DNA of 44,230 nt from Halorubrum tebenquichense DSM 14210 (lineage in GTDB: Archaea > Halobacteriota > Halobacteria > Halobacteriales > Haloferacaceae), in assembly GCF_000337415.1 (NCBI RefSeq), contig NZ_AOJD01000079.1, positions 1 to 44,230 of the forward strand. The letters run 5' to 3'. How positions within the stretch are numbered: the stretch's first letter is position 1; each line of letters starts with the position of its first letter. A program made the translations under genes and the position numbers. The notes below the pieces were generated by a model. That model saw nothing but the letters and a program-made list of their open reading frames with translations. It ran no database searches and was not told the origin of the DNA. Positions 15,411-23,626 of this stretch are shown piece after piece.

Positions 15411-17347
15411 GAGGGCGTCACCTCCGGTGCGTCCGCTTCGACCACGTCTGCGAGTCCAGTAATCTCCTCACCGAAGGCGCTGAGTTCTTCGAGCCCGATT
15501 GGTTCATCCTGCCGGAGCGGCGCCAACATCAACGGCGCGTCGAACCGGTCTCGAATCTCTTCGAGATACTGGGCCTGCTGGGCGCGCCGGTTCGCGAAGA
15601 AGGCGTTGTCGCCGTACTCCTCGGGGAGGAGGTAGTTGGCGACGACCAGCGAGGTCTCGATGCCGACCTGATCTTTGAGGTCGGCGGCAGCCCGGTACGC
15701 CTCCATCATGGGCGTGTACTCGGGGTACATCACGAACGCGAACGTGCTCAGTTCGGGATCTTTCATCGTCTCGATGACTTCGTCGTACTGGTCACCCTTG
15801 GCGGGCGCGGCACCCTTCGTCAGCGAACCAAGATCCATGAAACCCTTCCAGTCGGAGGGGAGTTCGAGCAGACGGAGAGTATGGCCCGTGGGGGCCGTGT
15901 CAAAGACGACGACGTCGTAGCCGTCCTCGTCGAAGTAGCTCACGAACTTCTCTAAGGCGGCCATCTCCTCGGCGCACGGCGACTCCAACTCCTCTTCGAC
16001 GTTCGCGATCGCAGCGTCGACGTCGATCTGGGTGTCTTCTTTGTCCTCGTACATCTCGGTGACATGGTCGAGGACCTGCTCGCGGTACTCCGAAAGCGCT
16101 TTTTTTTGGTCGATCCGCGCCGCGTCGAGGTTGGCCTGACCGACCGAGGTGGGTTCGTGGCCCACGGGCTCGCCGAAGATGTCCTCTAAGTGCGCGGCCG
16201 GGTCGGTCGTCACCACGAGCGTCTCGTGGCCCGCCTCGGCGAGTTTCGTCGCCGCTGTTGAGGCGACCGTACTCTTGCCGACGCCGCCTTTCCCGGTGAA
16301 GAAGAGGTACTGCGTCTCGTCGCCTGGTGTGAGTTGATCGACTACCGCGTCAGTGTCCGCCATCGAATCGAACTCGGCTGCGCCGTCAGCATCAACATCA
16401 GTCGCGGCCCCGACGTCGACGGTCGCTTCTCTGCCGTCGTAGAGGACACCACCCACGTCCGCGAGCAGGTCGAGGCCGGCAATCTCGCCGGGCTGGAGCG
16501 GGTACGTCGCCGTCGCGTCGGTGTCGAACTCCTCGCGGGCGCGCTCGATGACGGCCTGTTCGTCCGCACGCTTCCCCTCGAAGAAGGGATCGTCACACAC
16601 CGACTCGGGGAGGTAACCGTTGAGGACTAACAGCTGTGACTCGATACCGAGCTCGCCAAGATCGCTCGCGCTGCGTTCGATCTCGTCGATCGAGGAGTCT
16701 TCGGGCTTGCCGACGAACCCGAACGAGGTGCGCTCGTCGTCTTGTAGCGTGTCGATCGCGCGCTCGTAGTCCTGTTTGCGCTCTTCCATTGAGGCCGCCG
16801 GTCCGATACAGGTTGAGCCACCCTTCTCCAGTTCGGCGTTCCAATCGGAGGGAAGCTCCATCAGCCGGATGGTGTGGCCCGTCGGTGCCGTGTCGAAGAC
16901 GACGATGTCGTACTCCGGGCTGTCCATGAAGTCGACAAAATTGTCGAAGGCGGCGATCTCCTCGACGCAGGGACTGTTAAGCTGCTCTTCGACCGTCTGG
17001 ATCTCCTCTTCACCGAGTAGCTCCCGCATCGGCTCGATCGTCTCCTGGCGGTACTCCTCGGCGGCGGTGTCCGGGTCGATCTCGATCGCCGAGAGGTTCT
17101 CGATCCCGTCGATCGCGGTGACCTCGTGGCCGATCGACTGCCCGAAGATGTCCGAGAGGTTTGGCGCGGGATCGGTAGTCACCAAAAGCGTCTCGTAGTC
17201 GTTGTCGGCGAGCCACGTCGCGGTCGCACAGCTCACCGTGCTCTTGCCGACGCCGCCCTTCCCGCTGAAGAAGACGAACTCCGTCTCGCTGCCGCTCGGT
17301 TCGACTACCTCACGCGCGCTCGTCGCTGTCGACTGTGATTGTGCCAT
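15407..17347 (-). CDS. arsA: arsenite-stimulated ATPase ArsA, two-domain
   Basis: At 646 residues this is a tandem ArsA with two P-loop NTPase halves: FFSGKGGVGKST near residue 26 and FFTGKGGVGKST in the second half. Each half has a DTAPTGHT switch motif. The arsenite-binding cysteines of the family are kept: SPCVEE and GSTCIGP in the first half and SPCAEE in the second. ArsA drives export of As(III) through ArsB or ACR3-type permeases. It follows arsD by three bases and overlaps the YlbF-like gene by four, so the four genes form one operon. An ACR3 gene lies at the far right of the window. Confidence 0.95.
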   Translation of the reverse strand: MAQSQSTATSAREVVEPSGSETEFVFFSGKGGVGKSTVSCATATWLADNDYETLLVTTDPAPNLSDIFGQSIGHEVTAIDGIENLSAIEIDPDTAAEEYRQETIEPMRELLGEEEIQTVEEQLNSPCVEEIAAFDNFVDFMDSPEYDIVVFDTAPTGHTIRLMELPSDWNAELEKGGSTCIGPAASMEERKQDYERAIDTLQDDERTSFGFVGKPEDSSIDEIERSASDLGELGIESQLLVLNGYLPESVCDDPFFEGKRADEQAVIERAREEFDTDATATYPLQPGEIAGLDLLADVGGVLYDGREATVDVGAATDVDADGAAEFDSMADTDAVVDQLTPGDETQYLFFTGKGGVGKSTVASTAATKLAEAGHETLVVTTDPAAHLEDIFGEPVGHEPTSVGQANLDAARIDQKKALSEYREQVLDHVTEMYEDKEDTQIDVDAAIANVEEELESPCAEEMAALEKFVSYFDEDGYDVVVFDTAPTGHTLRLLELPSDWKGFMDLGSLTKGAAPAKGDQYDEVIETMKDPELSTFAFVMYPEYTPMMEAYRAAADLKDQVGIETSLVVANYLLPEEYGDNAFFANRRAQQAQYLEEIRDRFDAPLMLAPLRQDEPIGLEELSAFGEEITGLADVVEADAPEVTPS

Positions 17348-17350
17348 TCG

Positions 17351-17680
17351 TTACGCCTCCTGTGGTGTTGGCTTCTCGTCGATAGCCGCGGTCAGTTCGT
17401 CGTACGAGAGGTACTCGCCCTCGGCGACGATCTCGTCGTCGACGACCGTGATCGGGAGGATCGACGGGCCGTCCTCTTGGACGCGGTCGTAGATCCGCTG
17501 TGTCTCGAGGAACTGGTCGATGTTGTGCTGCATGTTCGCCCGCGTCACGTCGAGGTCGTCGAACGCGTCTTCGAGTTGGTCGAGCGCCGCGCTGACCTCG
17601 ACGAGTTCGTCGTCGGGGTCGGGACCGCAGACGCCGGTGGAGCAACACATCGCTTCTTCGTAGAGTGTGAGTTCGGTCAT
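17351..17680 (-). CDS. arsD: arsenite metallochaperone ArsD
   Basis: A 109-residue protein of ArsD length. The conserved MCCSTGVCGPDPDDEL places C12, C13 and C18 at exactly the positions of the arsenite-binding triad of ArsD, which passes As(III) to ArsA. The thioredoxin-like fold shows in ILPITVVDDEIVAEGEYLSYDEL. The ATG at 17680 is chosen because a longer frame upstream would add 34 residues not seen in the family. It is first in the arsD-arsA-YlbF-small protein operon. Confidence 0.93.
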   Translation of the reverse strand: MTELTLYEEAMCCSTGVCGPDPDDELVEVSAALDQLEDAFDDLDVTRANMQHNIDQFLETQRIYDRVQEDGPSILPITVVDDEIVAEGEYLSYDELTAAIDEKPTPQEA

Positions 17681-17710
17681 GGTGGAGCCGGATGGCCGTC
17701 GATCGTCTGA

Positions 17711-17789
17711 GCTATTGTTCACAGCGAGACACATTGGTCTGTGTCCACTGAAACCAATTCGTTTGAACAAATTCTCATACAACTATAAG
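17711..17789 (-). promoter_or_regulatory. arsD operon promoter region with inverted repeat
   Basis: Upstream of arsD lies the perfect inverted repeat GACACA-N6-TGTGTC (17728-17745). A weak TATA-like CAATAG (minus strand, about 17712-17717) would suit a leaderless start at 17680; a better one, CTTATAGT (about 17783-17789), would give a leader near 75 bases. Either way the repeat lies close to the promoter and is a candidate ArsR site. Confidence 0.4.
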
Positions 17790-17853
17790 CCCTTCGGTCG
17801 GATACCTCCAGGTCGGTCACGCGATCACGAACCTGAGACAGCCGAGAGCTAGA

Positions 17854-18249
17854 TCAGCCGATGAATCCGTTGGTCGCCCACGATCCCGGTTCGTCGGCAC
17901 ACGTCGCAGTTCGACACTGCGATGCCGGGGCGCTCACGAGGATAAACGCGCTCTCGACGTCGCCGTTCCGAATCTGGCGCGTCGCCGTCGGCGGGATCCA
18001 GACCGCGTCGCCGGCCTCGAGTTCGACGGATTCGTCGTCGATAACGACGGTGGCTTCGCCCTCTAAGAGGACGTATATCTCCTCGTGGTCCTCCGCAGTG
18101 TGATCGTGCGGCCTGTTCCGCCAGCCGGGCTCGCAGCGCGCGATCGACACGCCGACCTGCTCGCTGTCGAGCGAGTCGGTAAGCGGCCGCATCGCACCCG
18201 AGACCGGCTCGATGTCGGTGTAATTGACTCGTTTGTAGGATACAGTCAC
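17854..18249 (-). CDS. cupin-domain protein
   Basis: A small cupin of about 131 residues. The first cupin motif is in PHDHTAEDHEEIYVLLEGEA (His, His, His and Glu metal ligands) and the second in LEAGDAVWIPPTATRQIRN. The last 25 residues hold two cysteines (QCRTATCADEPG). A GTG at 18249, giving MTVSYKRVNY, is preferred to the ATG ten codons upstream because related cupins begin close to YKRVNY. Cupins of this size serve many reactions; the substrate is unknown. It is divergent from the arsR gene at 18464, sharing the upstream region. Confidence 0.75.
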   Translation of the reverse strand: MTVSYKRVNYTDIEPVSGAMRPLTDSLDSEQVGVSIARCEPGWRNRPHDHTAEDHEEIYVLLEGEATVVIDDESVELEAGDAVWIPPTATRQIRNGDVESAFILVSAPASQCRTATCADEPGSWATNGFIG

Positions 18250-18463
18250 GCCGGACACCCCGGGCTCGGGACGGCGCATTCGGCCGTCTCGCCGCTCGCG
18301 CTTGCCATCGTGGTCGTCGCTGACCGGCGGACGCCCGCCAGAACGATCTGGTCACTCATACGAGACTATAGTTGAGCGATTGCTATATCGTTTTCGCTAC
18401 CGAGCGCACTTATTAAGACGGCGTTCCACAACGTTTAATCTCACTTCTGTTCAATTTTGCCGT

Positions 18464-18859
18464 ATGTCATCTACCGACCGCCTGCGACGGTACGTCGTCG
18501 ACGAGTGCGGCTCGTGTACCGACGAGGACCTGTCCGAGCGTATCGCGGAACTGGAAGAACTGAACGAAAGCGTCGGCGGATCAGACTTGGAGACCGACGT
18601 CGAGCTGCTGTCAGCGCTCGGGAACGAGACGCGGTACAAGATTGTCCGCATGCTCCACGCGGCCGACGACGAGGAGCTGTGCGTCTGCGAGCTCTCGCCG
18701 CTGTTGGACGTGAGCGACAGCGCGATCAGCCACGCCCTCTCGAAGCTCACCGATGCCGGGCTCGTCACACGGCGGAAGGAGGGCAAGTGGCGGATGTACC
18801 GCGCCACGCCGCGCGCGAACGCCGTCCTCGTCGCACTCGACGGCTCGCGGTCGCTGTGA
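18464..18859 (+). CDS. arsR: ArsR-family arsenic-responsive repressor
   Basis: A 131-residue winged-helix repressor. ELCVCEL (C73-x-C75) in the recognition region is the type 1 ArsR arsenite site. An extra pair, ECGSC (C15 and C18), near the N-terminus may add a third ligand. The helix-turn-helix is LLDVSDSAISHALSKLTDAG and the wing is RRKEGKWRMYRA. The ATG at 18464 follows a TATA-like TTTAAT about 25-30 bases upstream, consistent with a leaderless transcript. It is divergent from the cupin gene and close to the arsD and arsC promoters, its likely targets. Confidence 0.9.
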   Translation: MSSTDRLRRYVVDECGSCTDEDLSERIAELEELNESVGGSDLETDVELLSALGNETRYKIVRMLHAADDEELCVCELSPLLDVSDSAISHALSKLTDAGLVTRRKEGKWRMYRATPRANAVLVALDGSRSL

Positions 18860-18921
18860 AAAAAACGGTCCCGGCGCAGAGCAGGCCGGCGAAGACGGTG
18901 TTGAACGGCACGCCGACCGTG

Positions 18922-19299
18922 CTACCGATCGCCACCCAGCGCGGCCGCCATATCGAGCAGTTGGATCGCCGCCGTATCTCCGATCCGGTAATAGGTCCAC
19001 TTGCCCTGTCGACGTTTCTTGACGAGTCCAGCGTCGTTGAGTTCTCGCAGGTGACTCGCGACCGTCGATTGTGGTGCGTCGAGAACGACCTGTAGCTCAC
19101 AGGCGCACATCTCACCGTCACGGAGCGCGTTCAGAATGCGGACCCGGTACTCGTTCGCTAAGGCTTTGAAAACCATAACCTGTGCGTCGACCTGTTCGTC
19201 GTCCTCGGCGATCTCGAATAGCGACGTGAGCCGGTCTTCGGGGTTCTCATAGAGCCGTTCGAGGGTCTGGCGTGTCGATTCCGGTACTGTGTCAGTCAT
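18922..19299 (-). CDS. ArsR-family repressor, second copy
   Basis: A 125-residue ArsR protein with the arsenite motif EMCACEL (C65-x-C67), the recognition helix VLDAPQSTVASHLRELNDAG and the wing KKRRQGKWTYYRI. It differs from the first ArsR by a longer acidic N-terminus. It lies downstream of, and on the same strand as, the ArsP-like permease, with its own promoter region and the inverted repeat at 19310-19328 between TATA and start. It probably controls itself and the permease genes. Confidence 0.88.
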   Translation of the reverse strand: MTDTVPESTRQTLERLYENPEDRLTSLFEIAEDDEQVDAQVMVFKALANEYRVRILNALRDGEMCACELQVVLDAPQSTVASHLRELNDAGLVKKRRQGKWTYYRIGDTAAIQLLDMAAALGGDR

Positions 19300-19309
19300 G
19301 GTGAGATCG

Positions 19310-19328
19310 CGTCGACTGAGGGTCGACG
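19310..19328 (-). promoter_or_regulatory. inverted repeat upstream of the second arsR
   Basis: A perfect seven-base inverted repeat CGTCGAC-N5-GTCGACG lies 11 bases before the start at 19299, with a TATA-like CAATATCAA (minus strand) a little further upstream. The position suits an autorepressor site. Confidence 0.45.
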
Positions 19329-19403
19329 TTCGAATTGATATTGTCCGGTTCGGGGCAAAAGGGTTCGGCTACGGTGATCGGCCAGCGACGGCCGACGGCG
19401 ACC

Positions 19404-20333
19404 TCAGAGGACGACGTTGAACAGCAGGCCGATCAAGAGGATCCCGGTGGCTAGCGTCCCCGCGTAGGCGGCGATTAGTTCCTTCTGCATGACCTTCTTG
19501 AGGATCATGAACTGCGGCAGCGAGAGCGCGGCGACCGACATCATAAACGCGAGGCCGGTGCCGATCGGCAGCCCCTTTCCGATCAGCGACTCGACGACCG
19601 GAATGACACCGAGGATATCGGTGTACATTGGTACGCCGACTGCGACCGCACCGAAGACGCCCCACTGGCCCGAGAGGTAGGTCTCCACCAAGCGTTCGGG
19701 GAGGTAGCCGTGGATGAGCGCGCCGACCCCGACGCCGACGATGACGTAGGGAATGATCTCGAGAATGATCTCTTTAGCCTCGACGTAGGCCTCTTCGAGC
19801 CGTTCGCGTCTGGTCGGCTCGTCGATGTCGACCCCCGAGTCGCCGAACTCGAAGTCGTCGACGTAGCGGTCGAACCCCAATCGATTGAGAGTATAGCCGC
19901 TGGTCATCCCGATAGTAATCCCGCTGATCGCGTACAGCGCGGTCAGCTCCAGACCCACGACGCCCGGCAGCACGACGAGAGCGGCCTCGTTGATCATCGG
20001 CGAGACCGCGAGGAACGTGATCGTGATGCCGAAGGGGATGCCCGCGCCGACCATCCCGAGGAAGATCGGGATCGTAGAACACGAGCAGAACGGCGAGACG
20101 ATCCCTAACAGGGCAGCCAGCGCGTAGCCGGTAAACGCTGTCTTGCCGTCAAGATAATCGCGGATCTTCTCCGGCGGGAAGTACGTTCGGAGGTAGGTGA
20201 CCGCGAATATCACCGCCGTCAAGATAGCGAGGATCTTCAGAGTGTCGTACACAAAAAAGTGCGCCGCCGCTCTGGGGGCTCCCGTCAGCCCGATAGCGTC
20301 GACGACGTAGGTCGCGAACTTCTTGAAAACCAT
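19404..20333 (-). CDS. ArsP/DUF318-family membrane permease
   Basis: A 309-residue permease with about eight membrane segments in two halves. The signature SPFCSCSTIPIFLGM holds the paired cysteines of the ArsP/YraQ (DUF318) family, and the second half repeats the fold (VGVPMYTDILGVIPV). Bacterial ArsP exports trivalent organoarsenicals; other members serve unknown substrates. It begins six bases after the thioredoxin-like gene, forming an operon, an arrangement that recurs for this family. An organic or inorganic arsenite export role is inferred from family and neighbours. Confidence 0.85.
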   Translation of the reverse strand: MVFKKFATYVVDAIGLTGAPRAAAHFFVYDTLKILAILTAVIFAVTYLRTYFPPEKIRDYLDGKTAFTGYALAALLGIVSPFCSCSTIPIFLGMVGAGIPFGITITFLAVSPMINEAALVVLPGVVGLELTALYAISGITIGMTSGYTLNRLGFDRYVDDFEFGDSGVDIDEPTRRERLEEAYVEAKEIILEIIPYVIVGVGVGALIHGYLPERLVETYLSGQWGVFGAVAVGVPMYTDILGVIPVVESLIGKGLPIGTGLAFMMSVAALSLPQFMILKKVMQKELIAAYAGTLATGILLIGLLFNVVL

Positions 20334-20339
20334 CCGGGC

Positions 20340-20582
20340 TTACAGCCGTTCTGTGATAATCGATTCGAGTTCATCTTCCGACGGTGTCGAGCCGGCAAAC
20401 ACCATTTCGTCGTCGATCTCGAATCCCGGCGTCGACATGACGCCCTTCTGTGCCAATTTGGCCATATCTGGTTCCTTCGTTACGTCCGCGTCGATGTCGT
20501 TGCGGTCGACGATCTCTTGCGTCGTCTGCTTGAGCTGTGTGCAGTTACTGCAGTTAGATGGGCCGTAGACGGTGATTTTCAT
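20340..20582 (-). CDS. thioredoxin-like small redox protein 1
   Basis: An 80-residue thioredoxin-fold protein of the small redox-active disulfide family. The active-site motif is NCSNC (C11-x2-C14), followed by GVMSTPGFEIDDE with the cis-Pro loop, and a short final helix. It is directly upstream of the ArsP-like permease with a six-base gap. A paralogue lies at 20997-21239. It may reduce the permease cysteines or carry the thiol-bound substrate; that is inference from linkage. Confidence 0.85.
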   Translation of the reverse strand: MKITVYGPSNCSNCTQLKQTTQEIVDRNDIDADVTKEPDMAKLAQKGVMSTPGFEIDDEMVFAGSTPSEDELESIITERL

Positions 20583-20996
20583 TGGTTTTCCTCCGTAGTC
20601 GCATCGGCATCTGCGATGAGTGTCTGTCGCTCCGTTCGAGTCGCTTCGACTCCGTTCTCCATCATACATATCGAAATAGCACGGTATGGCATAAATGCGT
20701 TTCGAAGAAATCCGATTTGTAGTACACCGCATAGGAGAGATACTCTCTTGTGTTATAACCGTCTCACTGCTGTACGCGACCGTATTTAACCCGTATTCGC
20801 CGCTTCACCAGACATGTGACGGGTATCAAGCGTTCGTTTTGGTCGGTCGGAACGGCTGATGAGACAAATATAGTATTGAAATATCCCGATTTTATTCGGT
20901 ATCGATCTCGACCTCCCCAGAGTATATCCGTCGACGGACGACAGCGGGGTGTGAGTCGCGTCGTCGAACTCGACGGACCCAACACCGTGAGAAGTC
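20583..20996. other. intergenic stretch between the two thioredoxin-like genes
   Basis: About 410 bases with no convincing gene. It is AT-richer than the flanks. A short hairpin GAGAG-ATA-CTCTC lies at 20735-20747 and a TATA-like GCATTTAT (minus strand) at about 20691-20698, which may drive the thioredoxin-permease operon with a leader of roughly 80 bases. Nothing else stands out. Confidence 0.45.
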
Positions 20997-21239
20997 TCAG
21001 GACTCCGCGTGGTCGGTGAGGATCGATTCGATGTGGTCGGCCGGCGGCGTCGTACCGTTGTGGACGATCTCCCCGTCGATCTCCAGCCCGGGTGGCGACA
21101 TGACGCCCTTTTCGGCGAGTTTGGTCATGTCTGACTCCTCGGTGACATCGGCATCGACCCCCAACTCCTCGACGACCGCCTCGGTCGTCTCCTTGAGCCG
21201 GGCGCACTTCCGGCAGTCGGCGTAGACGGTGATCTTCAT
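20997..21239 (-). CDS. thioredoxin-like small redox protein 2
   Basis: An 80-residue paralogue of the protein at 20340-20582, with active site DCRKC (C9-x2-C12) and GVMSPPGLEIDGE as the cis-Pro loop. The two share MKITVY, the KL-QKGVMS/AEKGVMS segment and the ending ES-I-T. It has its own promoter: a TATATATAAA-type stretch at 21299-21312 on the reverse strand about 60 bases upstream. Two copies around one permease suggest paired reductants or carriers. Confidence 0.83.
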   Translation of the reverse strand: MKITVYADCRKCARLKETTEAVVEELGVDADVTEESDMTKLAEKGVMSPPGLEIDGEIVHNGTTPPADHIESILTDHAES

Positions 21240-21298
21240 CGCTCACTCCACAGAGTGGTCGAAGGGGGTTTCACGCAAATCATATCTAACAATCCCAA

Positions 21299-21312
21299 TG
21301 TGTATATATAAA
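21299..21312 (-). promoter_or_regulatory. TATA box for the second thioredoxin-like gene
   Basis: An AT stretch read on the minus strand as CATTTATATATACA stands about 60 bases upstream of the start at 21239, in an otherwise GC-rich region. It would give a leader near 35 bases. Confidence 0.4.
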
Positions 21313-21510
21313 TGTACTGTGTAGCATAAAGTGACGTATGAATCGCACGCATCGTTCGGTCGACGATCGAAACGATGCCGATAGAACGATCTCTTTCGCA
21401 TTTCTGCCGCTAAGAACTCCATCTCGGGTGTAAAATCGGTTCGACGTGCGACGACCGAATCTTCGTTCGCTTCGATTCTTTTAAGTATGTCTATTTTCCA
21501 CCATACGGTT

Positions 21511-21648
21511 ATGGGACATATCTATGAATTTCGATACGGTAAAGCCCGATACGTCTCCGCCCTTCGCAGTCATCAGCAGGGCGGTCCTGACGATTGCAAT
21601 TATCGTCCCGACCTCGTTAATTACCGCGGGAAAGACTACGTAAAATGA
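21511..21648 (+). CDS. possible 45-residue small protein coupled to the enolase-family gene
   Basis: A short frame begins at an ATG placed about 27-33 bases after a TATA-like CTTTTAAGT (21477-21485), the spacing of a leaderless transcript. Its stop overlaps the start of the enolase-family gene by four bases (ATGA), the usual coupling in this window. The protein is basic and Tyr/Arg-rich (begins MGHIYEFRYGKARYVSALRS), which is odd for a haloarchaeon, and its third codon positions are AT-richer than its neighbours. No family is recognised. It may be a leader peptide rather than a protein. Confidence 0.35.
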   Translation: MGHIYEFRYGKARYVSALRSHQQGGPDDCNYRPDLVNYRGKDYVK

Positions 21649-22682
21649 GTTTGTACGCCCGTATCGCCGACCTGCCGGTTACGATCGATTCGGTGGATCG
21701 ACGACGATACACGAGCGAGACGACGAGTGGTTTCACCCGCACGACGACCGAGTGTCGGCTCGCCGGCGACGGCTCCGTCGGCCGCGGTGAGGACGTCTGT
21801 TACAAGACGGCCGACCACGACGCGCTCGCGGAGACGGAGCCGATCGATCTCACCGGCGACTGGACGGTGGCGACGCTGTCGGCTCACCTCGATACCGTCG
21901 ACCTGTTCGCCCCCGAAGCGCCGACCTACGAGCACTACCGTAACTACCGCCGGTGGGCCATCGAGAGTGCGGCCTTGGACCTCGCGCTTCGACAGCGAGG
22001 AAAAACGCTCGGCGAGGCCCTCGGTATCGATCCAGATCCCGTCCGATTCGTCGTCTCGACACGTCTGGGAGAGCCGCCGACTTCCGATCGCATCGAGCGA
22101 CTGCTCGCCCTCGATGACACTCGTGAGTTCAAGCTCGATCCCAGCGAGGAGTGGCCGACGGACCTATTCACGACGCTCGGAGCAACCGACGCCGTCCGGA
22201 TCATGGACTTGAAAGATTGGTACGGGGGCCCTGATCCGGACGTCGAACCCGAGCTGTACCACGACGTGTTCGGAATGGATTCGGTGATCGTCGAGGACGC
22301 TGCGTTCGTTCCCGAGACGAACCAGTTGGTCGAGTCGCGGGCCGAACGGCTCTCCTTCGACTCCCCGATCGACGGGGTCGAGAGCCTCAGGTCGCTGCCG
22401 GTCGAACCGGGATGGTGTAACATCAAACCCTCGCGGTTCGGGTCGCTCGAATCGCTGTTCGAGACCATCGAGTACTGCCAGCAGGCAGGGATCGATCTGT
22501 ACGGCGGCGGCCAGTTCGAACTCGCCAGCGGTCGGACGGCGATCCAGACGCTCGCTGCCCTCTTCTACCCGGACGCCCCGAACGACGTCGCTCCGAGCGT
22601 GTTCAACGATCCGGGAGAGACGCCGCCGTATCCCGCGAGTCCACTGCAGCCCGACGTCGACGCCGTCGGCTTCGAGTTCTGA
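21645..22682 (+). CDS. enolase-superfamily protein, mandelate racemase/muconate cycloisomerase type
   Basis: A 345-residue protein with an N-terminal capping domain and a C-terminal barrel. The barrel landmarks are FKLDP (the first Lys of the KxK motif kept, the second replaced by Asp), RIMDLKDWYGG (metal Asp), IVEDAAF (metal Glu), SFDSPI (metal Asp) and CNIKPSRFGSL (catalytic Lys). YGGGQFELASGR closes the site. Members abstract a proton next to a carboxylate; the substrate cannot be read from sequence. Relatives include o-succinylbenzoate synthases and dipeptide epimerases. It lies inside the arsenic island with no obvious metabolic partner. Confidence 0.8.
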   Translation: MSLYARIADLPVTIDSVDRRRYTSETTSGFTRTTTECRLAGDGSVGRGEDVCYKTADHDALAETEPIDLTGDWTVATLSAHLDTVDLFAPEAPTYEHYRNYRRWAIESAALDLALRQRGKTLGEALGIDPDPVRFVVSTRLGEPPTSDRIERLLALDDTREFKLDPSEEWPTDLFTTLGATDAVRIMDLKDWYGGPDPDVEPELYHDVFGMDSVIVEDAAFVPETNQLVESRAERLSFDSPIDGVESLRSLPVEPGWCNIKPSRFGSLESLFETIEYCQQAGIDLYGGGQFELASGRTAIQTLAALFYPDAPNDVAPSVFNDPGETPPYPASPLQPDVDAVGFEF

Positions 22683-23069
22683 GGCCGATTTCGCCGCGCG
22701 CTGCGGTCGGCCGGGGCGTGCGTCGACTCGGCGCCGAGCGATCGGTTGAGTGGCAGCATATATGTCGAAATCACCCCAATATAACTATGTTATTTTACTA
22801 GCTACTCAGCTGTACGTGTGCTTCAATCAGAGTAAGTACGTTCAAACAAGATGGACAATATGATGCTCATAGGTCTACCGTAGGTCCTGTATCCGAACCC
22901 CTCGATGATGCCTCGATGCTTGAATAGCTACGTTCAGCGGCAATCAGCCTCTATCTCTGATTTCCGGAATCCGTCAGCGGATCCGCTGTTACCATAGTTA
23001 GATCTCCCGTCTACATTACACATGGTACGGATCGAAATTCTCTTTACGTTTGAGAGAATACTAAATTGT
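22683..23069. other. intergenic stretch before the first Rid-like gene
   Basis: About 390 bases of AT-richer DNA with no supported gene. The 11-base GTAGGTCCTGT at 22880-22890 recurs at 23548-23558, on the far side of the Rid-like gene. A TTTACG stretch at 23043-23048 could serve as the promoter for the ATG at 23070. Confidence 0.4.
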
Positions 23070-23522
23070 ATGTCGAACGAGATGGTCGGCGTTAGTGATC
23101 AGGCAAAACGAGAAAATAAAATATCTATTGCTGAATCGCTGAGCGAGGAGAGCAAGCGACAGCGTGACGGCATCGAGAACATCGGCGCGTTCGGAATGCG
23201 GACCGGTGAGTCGGATCTGATCTTTTTCCAGGGAATTCTTCCGGAGATCAACGGGGAAGTGAAGGGGCTGGAGACGACCGAAGAACAGATCGAAATGTGC
23301 CTTGACCGGCTCGAACTGATGCTCGAAAATCGTAACGCGTCGCTTGACGACGTGATGAAAGTCGAGGTCCAGCTCGCAGATACGGACGCGGCGTCGGCCG
23401 TCGACCCGGCGTACGAGTCGCGGTTCGACAACGTTGCGTTCCCGCCGCGAACTGTTGTCGGTGTCTGCTCGCTTCCCGGCGGCGCAGACGTCCAACTTGA
23501 CGTGATCGCGGCCAAAGAATAA
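23070..23522 (+). CDS. RidA-like (YjgF family) protein 1
   Basis: A 150-residue protein of the Rid family. The C-terminal half (FPPRTVVGVCSLPGGADVQL) carries the conserved Arg that binds the substrate carboxylate in RidA (PPR), then the LP-x-A strand. Classic RidA hydrolyses reactive enamines and imines. An N-terminal extension of about 25 residues precedes the domain (LSEESKRQRDGIENIGAFG). An ATG 16 codons upstream exists, but the ATG at 23070 sits better behind the TTTACG box. A close paralogue is at 42971-43426. A conserved Cys in VGVCSLPGG is shared by both. Confidence 0.85.
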   Translation: MSNEMVGVSDQAKRENKISIAESLSEESKRQRDGIENIGAFGMRTGESDLIFFQGILPEINGEVKGLETTEEQIEMCLDRLELMLENRNASLDDVMKVEVQLADTDAASAVDPAYESRFDNVAFPPRTVVGVCSLPGGADVQLDVIAAKE

Positions 23523-23593
23523 TAGCGGTCTTCCGTTCGGTTCCGTTGTAGGTCCTGTTTTATTCCACTGCCGATCGTTGAACACCGACAGAA

Positions 23594-23602
23594 CAATTAA
23601 TC
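23594..23602 (+). promoter_or_regulatory. promoter of the third ArsR-family gene
   Basis: A TATA-like CAATTAATC centred about 29 bases before the ATG at 23627 fits a leaderless haloarchaeal promoter. Confidence 0.4.
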
Positions 23603-23626
23603 CGATCGCGGCGAAATACGTCGATA

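Noticed and set aside
17681-17782. Upstream extension of ArsD by 34 residues
   Set aside because: The extension covers the promoter repeat, and the shorter start puts the three cysteines at the canonical positions 12, 13 and 18.
23022-23069. Upstream ATG that would lengthen the first Rid protein by 16 residues
   Set aside because: The added residues are hydrophobic and not matched in the paralogue, and the TTTACG box would lie inside the coding region.
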